Counted from the first letter of the stretch, positions 24,491-32,365 are shown. The stretch: DNA of 64,000 nt from Mycobacterium simulans (GCF_900232995.1 NZ_OCVX01000005.1:506346-570345), one strand, 5' to 3'. Notes: generated by a model not told the origin, from the letters alone. Numbers and translations: made by a program.

Positions 24491-25217
24491 ACGCTTGGCG
24501 GCCAAGAGAACCAGCAGCGAACGTGACTCCGGCCGACAGACCTTGCGCTTCGCTGCCCGATGTGTCGCCCCGCGGATTAGGGCGGCGACGGCCTTCGATC
24601 CATTCGTCGTGCTGTTCCGCTAACACAGCGCGGCGATAAAACACCGACAAGAACCAACACAGCAAATGCGAACTTGCGATCGCGAGTGGGTCTGCCAACG
24701 GCTTCTCAACATCGATAGGTCAGAGACTGGTCGTCACGATTGCCCACCTTCGATCGAATCGGCAGTTGTTCGACAAATCACACGATGGCCGTCCTCCATC
24801 GGGCTACAACACGCCCGATCCAGCGCGGATACTCGCCGATCTCTGCGCACGATTTCCCCAGATAGGGCATGTGACCAGGCACGACGAGGATATTTCGGCG
24901 TTGTGACGGGTTGCGCTTGAGGGAGCGACTGGCGTCAGGATTGTCGTCGAAATTGTCGCGAGCGAAAAAATCAGCGGCTACACCAATTGCGGCTTTTCGT
25001 ACAATTTGCACAATCGACGGCTGGCGCTTTCGTGCAAATTGCACTATCGAAATGTATTTGCATAGCTGGCTCTCAGCAACACCTAGCAAATGCTTAAGTC
25101 AATTCGACTCCAAACGGACACATCCATCGTTGGGGTCTCGTTAAGGTCGGGAATCGCCGAGCGGCAATGAGGCCGGACGCGGCAGTAAATATGAAGGCGA
25201 TTGCCAGGAGGTTTGTG
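24491..25217. other. Long non-coding stretch with paired operator-like repeats
   Basis: About 725 bases with no convincing gene. A near-duplicate pair of sites lies at 24999-25011 (GTACAATTTGCAC) and 25032-25044 (GTGCAAATTGCAC, a perfect palindrome). Their centres are 33 bases apart, about three helical turns. The sites lie 170-220 bases upstream of the PE gene and may control it. The open frame at 24778-25089 on the minus strand runs through these repeats and is not trusted. Confidence 0.45.
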
Positions 25218-26585
25218 ATGTCTTTCGTGTTCACGGTGCCAGAGATTGTGGAAACTGCGGCATCAGACTTGGCTGCTATCGGTTCGACTATCAGCGCGGC
25301 CAACACGGTGGCGGCGGCGCCGACTACGGCATTGCTGGCGGCCGGAGCGGATGAGGTGTCGGCGGCGGTGGCATCGCTGTTTTCCGCACACGCGAAGGCT
25401 TATCAAGAGCTCAGCGCGCAGGCTGCCAAGTTTCACACCCAGTTCGTGCAGGCGTTGACCACCGCCGGAAGTGGTTATGCGGCTGCCGAGGCCGCCAACG
25501 TTTCGCCGTTGCAGCGCCTGGAGCAAGCCGCGCTCGCTGCGATCAATGCACCTGTTGCTGGCGTAGGTGGCGCCGCCTCGGCAGCCGCCGCCGCCCTACC
25601 CAACTTCGGCTACGGCAACGTCGGCGAGGGCAACATCGGCTTCTTCAACACCGGCACCCTCAACTTCGGCATCAACAACGTCAGCCCCAACTTCACCCCC
25701 ACCGACCCCATCACCACCTTCGGCGGCTTCGGCCTGTCCAACAACGGCATCGACAACATCGGCGCCTTCAACACCGGCATGCAAAACGTCGGCCTAGCCA
25801 ACAACGGCACCCTCAACATCGGCATCGCCAACACCGGCACCGGCAACAGCGGCCTGCCACTGAGCATCCTGCAGACACTCGGCATCGGCAACCACGGCAA
25901 CTTCAACCAAGGCCTGTTCAACACCGGCAACTACAACCTCGGCATCGGCCTAACCGGCGACCACCTGATCGGAATCGGCCCGCTACACATCAGCAGCGGC
26001 ACCGCCCCGGCAGCAGCGGCACCTTTGTTCGCGCCCGCACAGGCGGTCCAGGACATCGCCAACTTTGGTTACGGCAACATCGGCGGCGGAAACATCGGCT
26101 TCTACAACAACGGCCTCTTCAACACCGGCATCAGCAACACCGGCAGCCTCAACGTCGGCATCGCCAACCTTAGCCCGCACTGGGACATCGGCTTTGATGA
26201 CCCCATCACCACCTTCGGCGGCTTCGGCGCCTTCAATTCCGGCGTGGAAAACCTCGGCATCGGCAACGTCAGCCCCTTCGATGTCGACCCCAGCACGATC
26301 GGCTTCGGCGGCGCTGGCCTGTTCAACACCGGCATCGAAAACGTCGGCGCCTTCAACACCGGCCTGCAAAACGTCGGCGCCTGGAACAACGGGACCTTCA
26401 ATCTGGGCATCGCCAACACAGGCACCGGCAACAGCGGATTGCCACTGAGCTTCCTGACCACGCTCGGCGTGGGCAACCACGGCAACTTCAACCAAGGGCT
26501 GTTCAACACCGGCAACTACAACATCGGTATCGGGCTCACCGGCGACCACCTGATCGGTATCGGCCCGCTGCACATAACCAGGTAG
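25218..26585 (+). CDS. PE protein with MPTR-type pentapeptide repeats
   Basis: 455 residues. Residues 1-~100 are a canonical PE domain (MSFVFTVPEIVETAASDLAAI, then GSTISAAN) ending with the ESX-5 type export signal YxxxE (GYAAAEAAN). The remainder is Asn/Gly-rich with N-x-G-x-x units such as FNTGTLNFG, GNYNLGIGL and IANTGTGNSG. That pattern is typical of PPE-MPTR proteins, not of PE_PGRS. The repeat part is an internal duplication: two modules, each starting FGYGN and closing GDHLIGIGPLHI. AGGAGG lies six bases before ATG 25218. Predicted to be exported to the cell surface by ESX-5; function unknown. Confidence 0.9.
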   Translation: MSFVFTVPEIVETAASDLAAIGSTISAANTVAAAPTTALLAAGADEVSAAVASLFSAHAKAYQELSAQAAKFHTQFVQALTTAGSGYAAAEAANVSPLQRLEQAALAAINAPVAGVGGAASAAAAALPNFGYGNVGEGNIGFFNTGTLNFGINNVSPNFTPTDPITTFGGFGLSNNGIDNIGAFNTGMQNVGLANNGTLNIGIANTGTGNSGLPLSILQTLGIGNHGNFNQGLFNTGNYNLGIGLTGDHLIGIGPLHISSGTAPAAAAPLFAPAQAVQDIANFGYGNIGGGNIGFYNNGLFNTGISNTGSLNVGIANLSPHWDIGFDDPITTFGGFGAFNSGVENLGIGNVSPFDVDPSTIGFGGAGLFNTGIENVGAFNTGLQNVGAWNNGTFNLGIANTGTGNSGLPLSFLTTLGVGNHGNFNQGLFNTGNYNIGIGLTGDHLIGIGPLHITR

Positions 26586-26624
26586 ATGCGGATCGGTTCA
26601 CCGGTCGAGTCCGCGTCCGGCTGT

Positions 26625-27008
26625 TCAGCCCTCCTGGTAGCTCCAGCTGCGCAGTTGTTCTACGATCTCGTCGAGGTCGGACATTGCACCGCTGGCTACC
26701 CCGATCACAAAGTCGAAGCGCTCGTCCTCCGGCGCACCAATCCACTGATCGTTGATGGCAAGAAACGTCCGGCACGCCGTCCACGCAAGTCGCTCGTTGC
26801 CGTCCACCAGCGCGTGATTGCGTGCCAGCGAATGCATGAGCGCCGCTGCCTTAAGTTGCAGATCTAGGTAGGCATCCTGACCAAACACCGAGGCGCGAGG
26901 CCGCGCCACAGCTGATTCGAGCAAACCGTAGTCCCTGACCACGACATCCTTGCCAACGGCTTCTCGGGCAATCTCCAGCAGGTCTTCGAGGTCCAAGTAA
27001 TCCGTCAT
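26625..27008 (-). CDS. Doc/Fic-type toxin
   Basis: A 127-residue Fic-fold protein. The core motif HALVDGNERLAW matches the Doc signature H-x-(F/L)-x-D-x-N-(K/R)-R, with Glu at the usual Lys position. Doc kinases phosphorylate elongation factor Tu and stop translation. Its ATG overlaps the stop of the upstream antitoxin gene (ATGA), the usual toxin-antitoxin layout. It lies just downstream of and convergent to the PE gene. Confidence 0.88.
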   Translation of the reverse strand: MTDYLDLEDLLEIAREAVGKDVVVRDYGLLESAVARPRASVFGQDAYLDLQLKAAALMHSLARNHALVDGNERLAWTACRTFLAINDQWIGAPEDERFDFVIGVASGAMSDLDEIVEQLRSWSYQEG

Positions 27009-27211
27009 GCGTCCTTAAGACGCTCCAAAACACTGGCCTCCTCGCGGACCACGCGCTGCAGCGCCGCAGCAACCTTGGCCTTGTGCGCCCGCCGGGCGAT
27101 GTACTCGTCGATGGCCGATAGTGCAACGGCCTGCATCGATCGGCCTTCGGCGGCCGCCTGCCGGCGCAACGCTTCTGCCTGCTGCTCGCTGGGGCGCAAA
27201 GTCATTCCCAT
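27005..27211 (-). CDS. Ribbon-helix-helix antitoxin of the Doc-like toxin
   Basis: A 68-residue basic/helical protein: MGMTLRPSEQQAEALRRQA opens like a ribbon-helix-helix strand and first helix, followed by GRSMQAVALSAIDEYIARRA and a charged C-terminal tail that would wrap the toxin. ATG 27211 (or 27205) is used rather than the frame start at 27238. The stop overlaps the toxin start by four bases. It presumably also represses the operon. Confidence 0.83.
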   Translation of the reverse strand: MGMTLRPSEQQAEALRRQAAAEGRSMQAVALSAIDEYIARRAHKAKVAAALQRVVREEASVLERLKDA

Positions 27212-27349
27212 GCCGGGATGATACCTGATTGATACCACCGTGTGCTGCGTGGCGGTATCGCAGGATTGACGTTGAACGACACGGACCCGATTTGGTTACA
27301 GCTCAAACACACCATCTTTTTACAGCAGTCACATTGTTAACATCACGCG

Positions 27350-28162
27350 ATGGACATGTCGGTGTGTCTACACCTCCGGCGGCCGCGCCCAATTTCCCGG
27401 CGTGACGTATTGCGCTACACCATCGCTATGTCCGCAGCGCCAGCCTTGTCTGCGGCATCGGCCATGGCGTCTGTTGCCGCCCCAGTAGCGGCTGCTGCGA
27501 CTCCCAAACTGATCGACTTCGCCCAGAGCCAAATTCCAGCGGAGCACATTCGAGCTGCTGGCTATTCCGGCGTCATCAACTACGTCTCACTGTCGCGGCC
27601 CGGTGCGTCCTTTGGCGCCAAACCGATCACCCGGCCCTACGCCGACCAACTGAAAGCAGCCGGGCTGATGATCGTCAGCAACTACCAATACGGCAAGCCA
27701 GGCGGGACAGCATCATCGGACTTCAAGCGCGGGTTCAACGGCGGCGTCGCCGACGCTCGCACCGCCTGGAAGCTGCATACCGCGGCGGGTGGCGGTCAAA
27801 GTGCCCCAATCTTCTTTACCATCGACGAGGACATAGACCACCACACCTGGAACACTCTGGCGCTGAAGTGGTTTCGCGGAATCAATTCGGTGTTGGGAGT
27901 GCAGCGCACCGGCGTGTACGGCGGTATCGATGTGTGCCAGTGGGCGGCCGCCGACGGCGTTATCGGAAGTTCGCGCACCCCCGGCCACCGGTGGGCCTGG
28001 CAAACCAAGGCTTGGTCGCGCGGTCGGATCGACCCTGCCGCAGTTCTCTACCAACGCGTGGTGAGTACGGCGTCGAATCCAGGCCCAGTCGTCGGGGGAC
28101 ACGAAGTTGACGTCAACGACGTCCTTGCCCCGGATTACGGTCAGTGGAGCCTGCATCCATGA
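27350..28162 (+). CDS. Tat-exported DUF1906 (glycoside-hydrolase-like) protein
   Basis: 270 residues with a twin-arginine signal (SRRDVLRY followed by an Ala-rich stretch). The mature domain resembles DUF1906, a TIM-barrel related to GH25-like hydrolases, including IDFAQSQIP at the first strand, an IFFTIDEDID acidic strand and TGVYGG. From memory Rv2525c of M. tuberculosis is such a Tat substrate. Catalysis is unproven; Asp/Glu of TIDEDID are candidate acids. ATG 27350 has no evident ribosome site, and ATG 27356 is possible. Confidence 0.85.
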   Translation: MDMSVCLHLRRPRPISRRDVLRYTIAMSAAPALSAASAMASVAAPVAAAATPKLIDFAQSQIPAEHIRAAGYSGVINYVSLSRPGASFGAKPITRPYADQLKAAGLMIVSNYQYGKPGGTASSDFKRGFNGGVADARTAWKLHTAAGGGQSAPIFFTIDEDIDHHTWNTLALKWFRGINSVLGVQRTGVYGGIDVCQWAAADGVIGSSRTPGHRWAWQTKAWSRGRIDPAAVLYQRVVSTASNPGPVVGGHEVDVNDVLAPDYGQWSLHP

Positions 28163-28404
28163 GCCGTGATTCATACCGTGAAAACCAGTGGAGCTACGGG
28201 GATTCGAACCCCTGACCCCCACACTGCGAGGACCCGGGCCGATGCGGTGACCAAACGTCGACGGTGTTTGTGCCGTCAGCAGTGGCGGTTGAGGGAGCCA
28301 TTGTCGTAACGGTTGTCGTCACAACGCCAAAAGCGAACTCTGTGCCAGCCGAACATGTTCTCAGCTAGCAGGTTATTTGTATCCGTTTGTATTACAATCT
28401 GCAT
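28163..28404. other. Spacer with tRNA fragment and leaderless toxin promoter
   Basis: It contains the tRNA 3'-half copy (28189-28227). Further on is TTGTA-T-TACAA (28388-28398), a small palindrome overlapping a TACAAT -10 candidate (28393-28398) that ends six bases before GTG 28405. That is the spacing expected of a leaderless transcript under autoregulation. Confidence 0.5.
28189..28227 (-). repeat. 3'-half copy of tRNA-Ala(GGC): attachment-site scar
   Basis: These 39 bases match the 3' half of the intact tRNA-Ala at 29729-29767 with two substitutions. The match starts in the anticodon loop and runs to the discriminator base, without CCA. The 5' half of the tRNA is absent. Duplication of the segment from anticodon loop to 3' end is the known trace of integrase-mediated insertion into a tRNA gene, so this is read as an att site left by an integrated element. 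Confidence 0.8.
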
Positions 28405-28713
28405 GTGGCGGACGAATTGTTCGATCTCGATCTGCTCGACGAAGAGGATCCGTTCGAGATCGACGCACAAGCCGCCCACCTGTTTAAGCACCCACGCCTG
28501 GGCATCGAGGACATCCGCGAAGTCTGGGCATCCGATCCGATGTTCTACCCCGCCAAACCACCCGCCCACTGACTGATGGTCGCCGAAGTCGACGGCGCCG
28601 TCCTGATGGTTCCCCTCGCCCCTGCCCGCGCCGGCGACCCACGACGATGTCGCCCCATCGGCTGTTACGAGGCCTCCAAACAACTCGCCGACCCATACCG
28701 GAGAGACAGATGA
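28405..28713 (+). pseudogene. BrnT-like toxin gene with a nonsense codon
   Basis: GTG 28405 opens ADELFDLDLLDEEDPFEI and then FKHPRLGIEDIREVW up to PPAH, where TGA (28570-28572) stops the frame. Reading through it, the same frame continues LMVAEVDGAVLMVPLAPA, then CRPIGCYEAS and YRRDR, to TGA 28711-28713, which overlaps the antitoxin ATG. TGG (Trp) at the stop would give one 102-codon BrnT-like protein with the usual final Arg-rich strand/helix pattern. One base change thus inactivates the toxin while leaving the antitoxin. The BrnT assignment rests on layout and general pattern, not on a diagnostic motif. Confidence 0.72.
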
Positions 28714-28931
28714 ACCACCCCATGACCCCCGACGAGGAATACGAGTTTTACGCCGGCCCGGAAAACCAGGAACCTCAGGGACCAGGGCGCCGCCGGCTGA
28801 CCGCCACCGTTCCCGTTCGCTTCCCACCCGAGCTCCTGGAGCAGGTACGTGCTGCGGCCGCGGCAGACGATCGCTCCGTCTCGTCTTGGATTCGCCGCGC
28901 AGTCGAGCACGAACTCCGACATCCCGCGTAG
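28710..28931 (+). CDS. BrnA-like antitoxin
   Basis: A 73-residue protein. After an acidic N-terminal segment (TPDEEYEFYAGPENQ) comes a ribbon-helix-helix domain: LTATVPVRFPPELLEQVRAAA followed by RSVSSWIRRAVEHEL. Toxin-first order and ATGA overlap with the upstream BrnT-like frame match the brnTA arrangement. GGAGAG precedes the ATG. It is followed directly by a large terminator hairpin. Confidence 0.78.
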   Translation: MNHPMTPDEEYEFYAGPENQEPQGPGRRRLTATVPVRFPPELLEQVRAAAAADDRSVSSWIRRAVEHELRHPA

Positions 28932-28932
28932 A

Positions 28933-28994
28933 GGCGAGCAGACGTAAAGGCCGCCAAAAACGGTTGGTTTTTGGGGCCTTTACGTCTGCTCGCC
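28933..28994. terminator. Long hairpin terminator (repeat family)
   Basis: A perfect 20-bp stem (28933-28952 with 28975-28994) is extended by an 8-bp inner stem (CCAAAAAC with GTTTTTGG) and a five-base loop. The outer arm GGCGAGCAGACG is shared with the hairpin at 11435, and the GACG(C/T)(A)AA part with that at 5035. It terminates the BrnTA-like operon. Confidence 0.85.
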
Positions 28995-29017
28995 ACACTG
29001 ACCCCACACTGCCTTGT

Positions 29018-29045
29018 GTTGCATGCAACAGTCGTTTCATGAAAC
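29018..29045. promoter_or_regulatory. Twin palindromic operators of the MazEF-like operon
   Basis: GTTGCATGCAAC (29018-29029) and GTTTCATGAAAC (29034-29045) are two perfect 12-bp palindromes with the shared form GTTKCATGMAAC. Their centres are 16 bases apart, and they end ten bases before the antitoxin ATG. They are candidate autoregulatory sites of the antitoxin. Confidence 0.65.
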
Positions 29046-29054
29046 ATGTAGAGC

Positions 29055-29273
29055 ATGGGCACATCGACGCGGAGAGCTCGCCAATACCGCGAGCGCATGC
29101 GCCTGCGAGGGTATCGCCCCGTCCAGGTGTGGGTGCCGGATGTCCGCTCAGCTGCGTTCGCCGCTGAAGCACACCGTGAGGCGCTGGCCCTCGCAGAAGC
29201 TGATCGACGCAGCGACGACATGGAGTTCGTCGAGGCGATCTCCGCTCTTGGTTCGCTGGACGACGACGCGTGA
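29055..29273 (+). CDS. MazE-like antitoxin
   Basis: 72 residues: a basic N terminus (STRRARQYRERMRLRGYRP), a short strand VQVWVPDVRS and an acidic helical tail (DDMEFVEAISALGSLDDD) suited to cover a toxin surface. This plan matches mycobacterial MazE-type antitoxins. The stop overlaps the GTG start of the toxin (GTGA). Confidence 0.82.
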   Translation: MGTSTRRARQYRERMRLRGYRPVQVWVPDVRSAAFAAEAHREALALAEADRRSDDMEFVEAISALGSLDDDA

Positions 29274-29596
29274 ACCGTGGCGAGCTGTGGACCGTCACCG
29301 GTGGTGTCTACGCAGCCAAGCCGCGCCCAGCGATCATCATCCAAGACGACCTGTTCGCGGAGACAGATTCGGTCGTCGTCATCCCGCTGACCACGACGGT
29401 CACCGACACGCCGATATCCCGGGTTGCCGTGCCGAACGACGAGACGACGAACATCACCGAGCCCACCTTCGCGATGATCGACAAGATCACGACCGTGCGC
29501 CGGTCGAACCTTGGCGCGCGTATCGGTCGGGCGCCGACAGCACTCTTGGCGGACATCGAACGGTCTTTGATGGTGTTCCTTGGACTGGCTCGCTAG
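29270..29596 (+). CDS. MazF/PemK-type endoribonuclease toxin
   Basis: A 108-residue MazF-fold toxin that would cut mRNA or tRNA. The opening RGELWTVTGG is the first strand, followed by KPRPAIIIQDD (Arg-Pro motif with the catalytic Arg region), VVVIPLTTTV and a FAMIDKITTVRR strand that ends in the conserved Thr/Arg block. It is coupled to MazE by the GTGA overlap and lies just before tRNA-Ala. All key sections appear intact, unlike the neighbouring BrnT-like gene. Confidence 0.87.
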   Translation: MNRGELWTVTGGVYAAKPRPAIIIQDDLFAETDSVVVIPLTTTVTDTPISRVAVPNDETTNITEPTFAMIDKITTVRRSNLGARIGRAPTALLADIERSLMVFLGLAR

Positions 29597-29725
29597 TTTG
29601 CACAGCCCGCGGGAACCCGTGGCCGAACCTATGCCGGCACCCGCGTGATGGGCGATGCGCTGGCTGATGATCTGGTACCGGCGCGCACAGTGCGTACTTC
29701 GCAACACGCCGGTGCGGCTCTTCTC

Positions 29726-29801
29726 TGGTGGAGCTAAGGGGACTCGAACCCCTGACCCCCACACTGCCAGTGTGGTGCGCTACCAGCTGCGCCATAGCCC
29801 C
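29726..29801 (-). tRNA. tRNA-Ala (GGC)
   Basis: A complete 76-base cloverleaf with encoded CCA. The acceptor GGGGCTA pairs with TAGCTCC and includes the G3-U70 wobble that identifies alanine tRNAs. The anticodon loop CTGGCAG gives anticodon GGC. The T arm is CAGGGGTTCGAGTCCCC. Its 3' half is duplicated at 28189-28227. Confidence 0.96.
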
Positions 29802-29867
29802 AAGAAGTTGTGCCCATCGAAGCTACACCACTGGCAACACGGGTTCAAAGCCCCTGGTCAGACGGCT

Positions 29868-31508
29868 CTACCCGATGACCTGATTGACCACTTCGCGGGC
29901 GATTTTCTGCACTTCGGCCAGATGCTCCGGACCGCGGAAGGACTCGGCGTAGATCTTGTAAACGTCCTCGGTGCCCGACGGCCGGGCGGCAAACCACGCA
30001 TTGGCCGTCGTCACCTTGAGCCCGCCCAGCGGTGCGCCGTTGCCTGGCGCCGAGGTCAGCTTGGCGGTGATGGGCTCGCCAGCCAATTCGGTGGCGCTGA
30101 CCTGATCGGCCGAGAGCCTAGACAGTCGCGCCTTTTGCTCACGGTCGGCGGGCGCATCGACCCGCGCATACGTCGGCGCGCCATACTCGGAAGCCAGCTC
30201 GGCATACCGCTGCGACGGCGTCTTGCCCGTGACTGCCAGGATCTCCGAGGCCAGCAACGCCAGGATGATGCCGTCTTTGTCGGTGGTCCACACCGATCCG
30301 TCCCGCCGCAGAAACGACGCCCCCGCCGACTCCTCGCCGCCGAACCCGATGGTGCCACCGATCAGACCGTCGACGAACCATTTGAACCCGACCGGTACCT
30401 CGACGAGCTGACGGCCGATGCCGGCGACCACGCGGTCGATGATCGACGAACTCACCGCCGTTTTGCCAACCGCAATGCCAGAAGGCCAGGACGGCCGGTG
30501 GGTATAGAGATAGTCGATGGCCACGGCCAGGTAGTGGTTCGGGTTCAGCAGGCCCTCGTCCGGGGTGACGATGCCGTGACGGTCGGCGTCGGCGTCGTTG
30601 CCGGTGGCGATCTGGTAGCGATCGCGGTTGCCCAACATCGTTCGAATGAGCCCAGCCATCGCATCCGGCGAGCTGCAGTCCATCCGGATCTTGCCATCGG
30701 TATCCAGCGTCATGAACCGCCACGTCGCATCGACCAATGGATTGACCACGGTCAGCTCTAGGCGGTGCCGCGAAGCGATCTCACCCCAGTAGTCCACGCT
30801 CGCCCCGCCCAGCGGGTCGGCCCCGATGCGCCCCCCCGCATCACGAATGGCCGCGATATCGCCCACGTTGGGCAGGTCGTCGACATAGTTGCCCAAATAA
30901 TCATGACGCTGCACGGCCCCCAACGCCCGCGCAAAAGGCACCCGCCGAACCCCTGACCCGTTTCGCAGAATCTCGTTGGCGCGCTTGGCTATTGCGTTGG
31001 TGGCGTCACTACCTGCCGGGCCGCCGCTGGGCGGGTTGTACTTGAAGCCGCCGTCGGACGGCGGGTTGTGCGACGGGGTCACGACGATTCCATCGGCCAG
31101 CCCCTCGGTGCGGCCGCGGTTGTAGGTCAGGATGGCGTGGCTGATCGCCGGCGTCGGCGTGTAGCGGTCACGACTGTCCACCACTGCTAGCACTTCATTG
31201 CCCGCCAGCACCTCCAGCGCCGACACCCACGCCGGTTCCGAAAGACCATGCGTGTCACGGCCGATGAACAGCGGCCCGGTGGTGCCCTGGCCCGCGCGGT
31301 ATTCGACGATGGCCTGGGTGATGGCGAGGATATGGGCCTCATTGAACGCCCCGGTCAGGGCCGAACCGCGGTGACCCGAGGTCCCGAAAGACACCTGCTG
31401 CGCGACGTCGTCGGGGTCGGGCGCCACGGTGTAATACGCAGTCACCAGGTGGGGCAGATCGACAAGGTCCTCGGGCTGTGCCGGCTGTCCGGCTCGCGGG
31501 TTGACCAT
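29868..31508 (-). CDS. pgm: Phosphoglucomutase, alpha-D-glucose type
   Basis: A 546-residue enzyme interconverting glucose 1- and 6-phosphate, feeding glycogen, trehalose and wall polysaccharide synthesis. The phosphoserine loop TPSHNPPSDGG, the N-terminal VSFGTSGHRGSA, the metal-binding DADRHG loop and the sugar-binding GFGGEESAGASF motif are all present, with the C-terminal PSGTEDVYKIYAES phosphate clamp. ATG 31508 gives the length recalled for Rv3068c; the longer frame upstream is unconserved. It converges with nothing: its end faces the tRNA. Confidence 0.95.
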   Translation of the reverse strand: MVNPRAGQPAQPEDLVDLPHLVTAYYTVAPDPDDVAQQVSFGTSGHRGSALTGAFNEAHILAITQAIVEYRAGQGTTGPLFIGRDTHGLSEPAWVSALEVLAGNEVLAVVDSRDRYTPTPAISHAILTYNRGRTEGLADGIVVTPSHNPPSDGGFKYNPPSGGPAGSDATNAIAKRANEILRNGSGVRRVPFARALGAVQRHDYLGNYVDDLPNVGDIAAIRDAGGRIGADPLGGASVDYWGEIASRHRLELTVVNPLVDATWRFMTLDTDGKIRMDCSSPDAMAGLIRTMLGNRDRYQIATGNDADADRHGIVTPDEGLLNPNHYLAVAIDYLYTHRPSWPSGIAVGKTAVSSSIIDRVVAGIGRQLVEVPVGFKWFVDGLIGGTIGFGGEESAGASFLRRDGSVWTTDKDGIILALLASEILAVTGKTPSQRYAELASEYGAPTYARVDAPADREQKARLSRLSADQVSATELAGEPITAKLTSAPGNGAPLGGLKVTTANAWFAARPSGTEDVYKIYAESFRGPEHLAEVQKIAREVVNQVIG

Positions 31509-31589
31509 GGTTACCAATTCTGCCCATACGCCGCGGTCCGGCCCTAGGCTGCGTAGGCGCACACTTGGCACACCGAAGGGAAACATCCA

Positions 31590-31988
31590 GTGGCAAGCCA
31601 CGATTACCGGGAGTTGGCTGCGATTTTCGTCGGCGGAGCGCTCGGCGCACTCGCCCGAGCGGCGCTGGGCACCCTGGCCGTCCCCGACCCGGCACGGTGG
31701 CCCTGGCCAACGTTTACCGTCAACATCGTCGGGGCCTTGCTGGTGGGTTACTTCACGACACGGCTGCTGGAACGGTTGCCGTTGTCGAGTTATCGGCGGC
31801 CGTTGCTCGGCACGGGATTGTGCGGCGGGCTCACGACTTTTTCGACGATGCAGGTCGAGACGATCAGGATGATCGAGCACGGCCATTGGATCTTGGCCAT
31901 CGCCTATACGCTCGTGAGTATCGTGCTCGGTTTGCTGGCTGTGCACCTCGCCACCATCTTGGTGCGCCGGGTGCGGGTGCGCGGATGA
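31590..31988 (+). CDS. crcB: Fluoride channel CrcB/Fluc subunit 1
   Basis: A 132-residue, four-helix fluoride exporter. The TVNIVGALLVGYF segment holds the conserved Asn lining the pore and LCGGLTTFSTMQVE is the signature loop before helix 3. GAAGGG precedes GTG 31590. The ATGA overlap with the next crcB supports a heterodimeric channel made from both genes, with opposite membrane orientation of the subunits. Confidence 0.93.
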   Translation: MASHDYRELAAIFVGGALGALARAALGTLAVPDPARWPWPTFTVNIVGALLVGYFTTRLLERLPLSSYRRPLLGTGLCGGLTTFSTMQVETIRMIEHGHWILAIAYTLVSIVLGLLAVHLATILVRRVRVRG

Positions 31989-32365
31989 CGGCTCCTATGA
32001 CAACGGCGGCGCTCTGGTTAGCAGTGATGCTCATCGGCGGCATCGGATCGGTCACGCGTTTTGTCGTGGATCGCGCGGTCGCCCGTCGAATGGCCCGGGC
32101 GTTTCCGTACGGCACGCTCACCGTGAATATCACTGGCGCGGCCCTGCTCGGATTCCTCGCGGGGCTGGCGTTGCCCAAAGAAGCGGCCCTGCTGGCCGGC
32201 ACCGCGTTCGTCGGCTCCTACACCACCTTTTCCACCTGGATGTTGGAAACCCAGCGGCTGAGCGAGGATCGCCAGCTGCGCGCAGCGTTCAGCAATATCG
32301 CCGTCAGCGTCGCGCTCGGCCTGGCCGCTGCGGTGTTGGGACAATGGATCGCGGGGCTGTTATGA
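31985..32365 (+). CDS. crcB: Fluoride channel CrcB/Fluc subunit 2
   Basis: 126 residues, the same fold as its neighbour: TVNITGAALLGFLAG with the pore Asn and FVGSYTTFSTWMLE as the central loop. It overlaps the first crcB stop and the DUF190 start by four bases each, so the three genes form a tightly coupled operon. Two single-domain Fluc genes side by side usually encode the two halves of one dual-topology pore. Confidence 0.93.
   Translation: MTAPMTTAALWLAVMLIGGIGSVTRFVVDRAVARRMARAFPYGTLTVNITGAALLGFLAGLALPKEAALLAGTAFVGSYTTFSTWMLETQRLSEDRQLRAAFSNIAVSVALGLAAAVLGQWIAGLL

Noticed and set aside
22958..24505. 515-codon frame opposite mmr, TetR and the C39-like gene
   Set aside because: It spans three well-supported genes and the spaces between them and shows no domain.
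24778..25089. 103-codon minus-strand frame with an XRE-like IGVAADFF segment
   Set aside because: Its N-terminal part is generated by the two operator-like DNA repeats (SIVQ appears twice because of them), and no ribosome site or full helix-turn-helix is visible.
28276..29298. 340-codon minus-strand frame across the toxin-antitoxin island
   Set aside because: It crosses three coupled genes, a terminator hairpin and operators; shadow frame.
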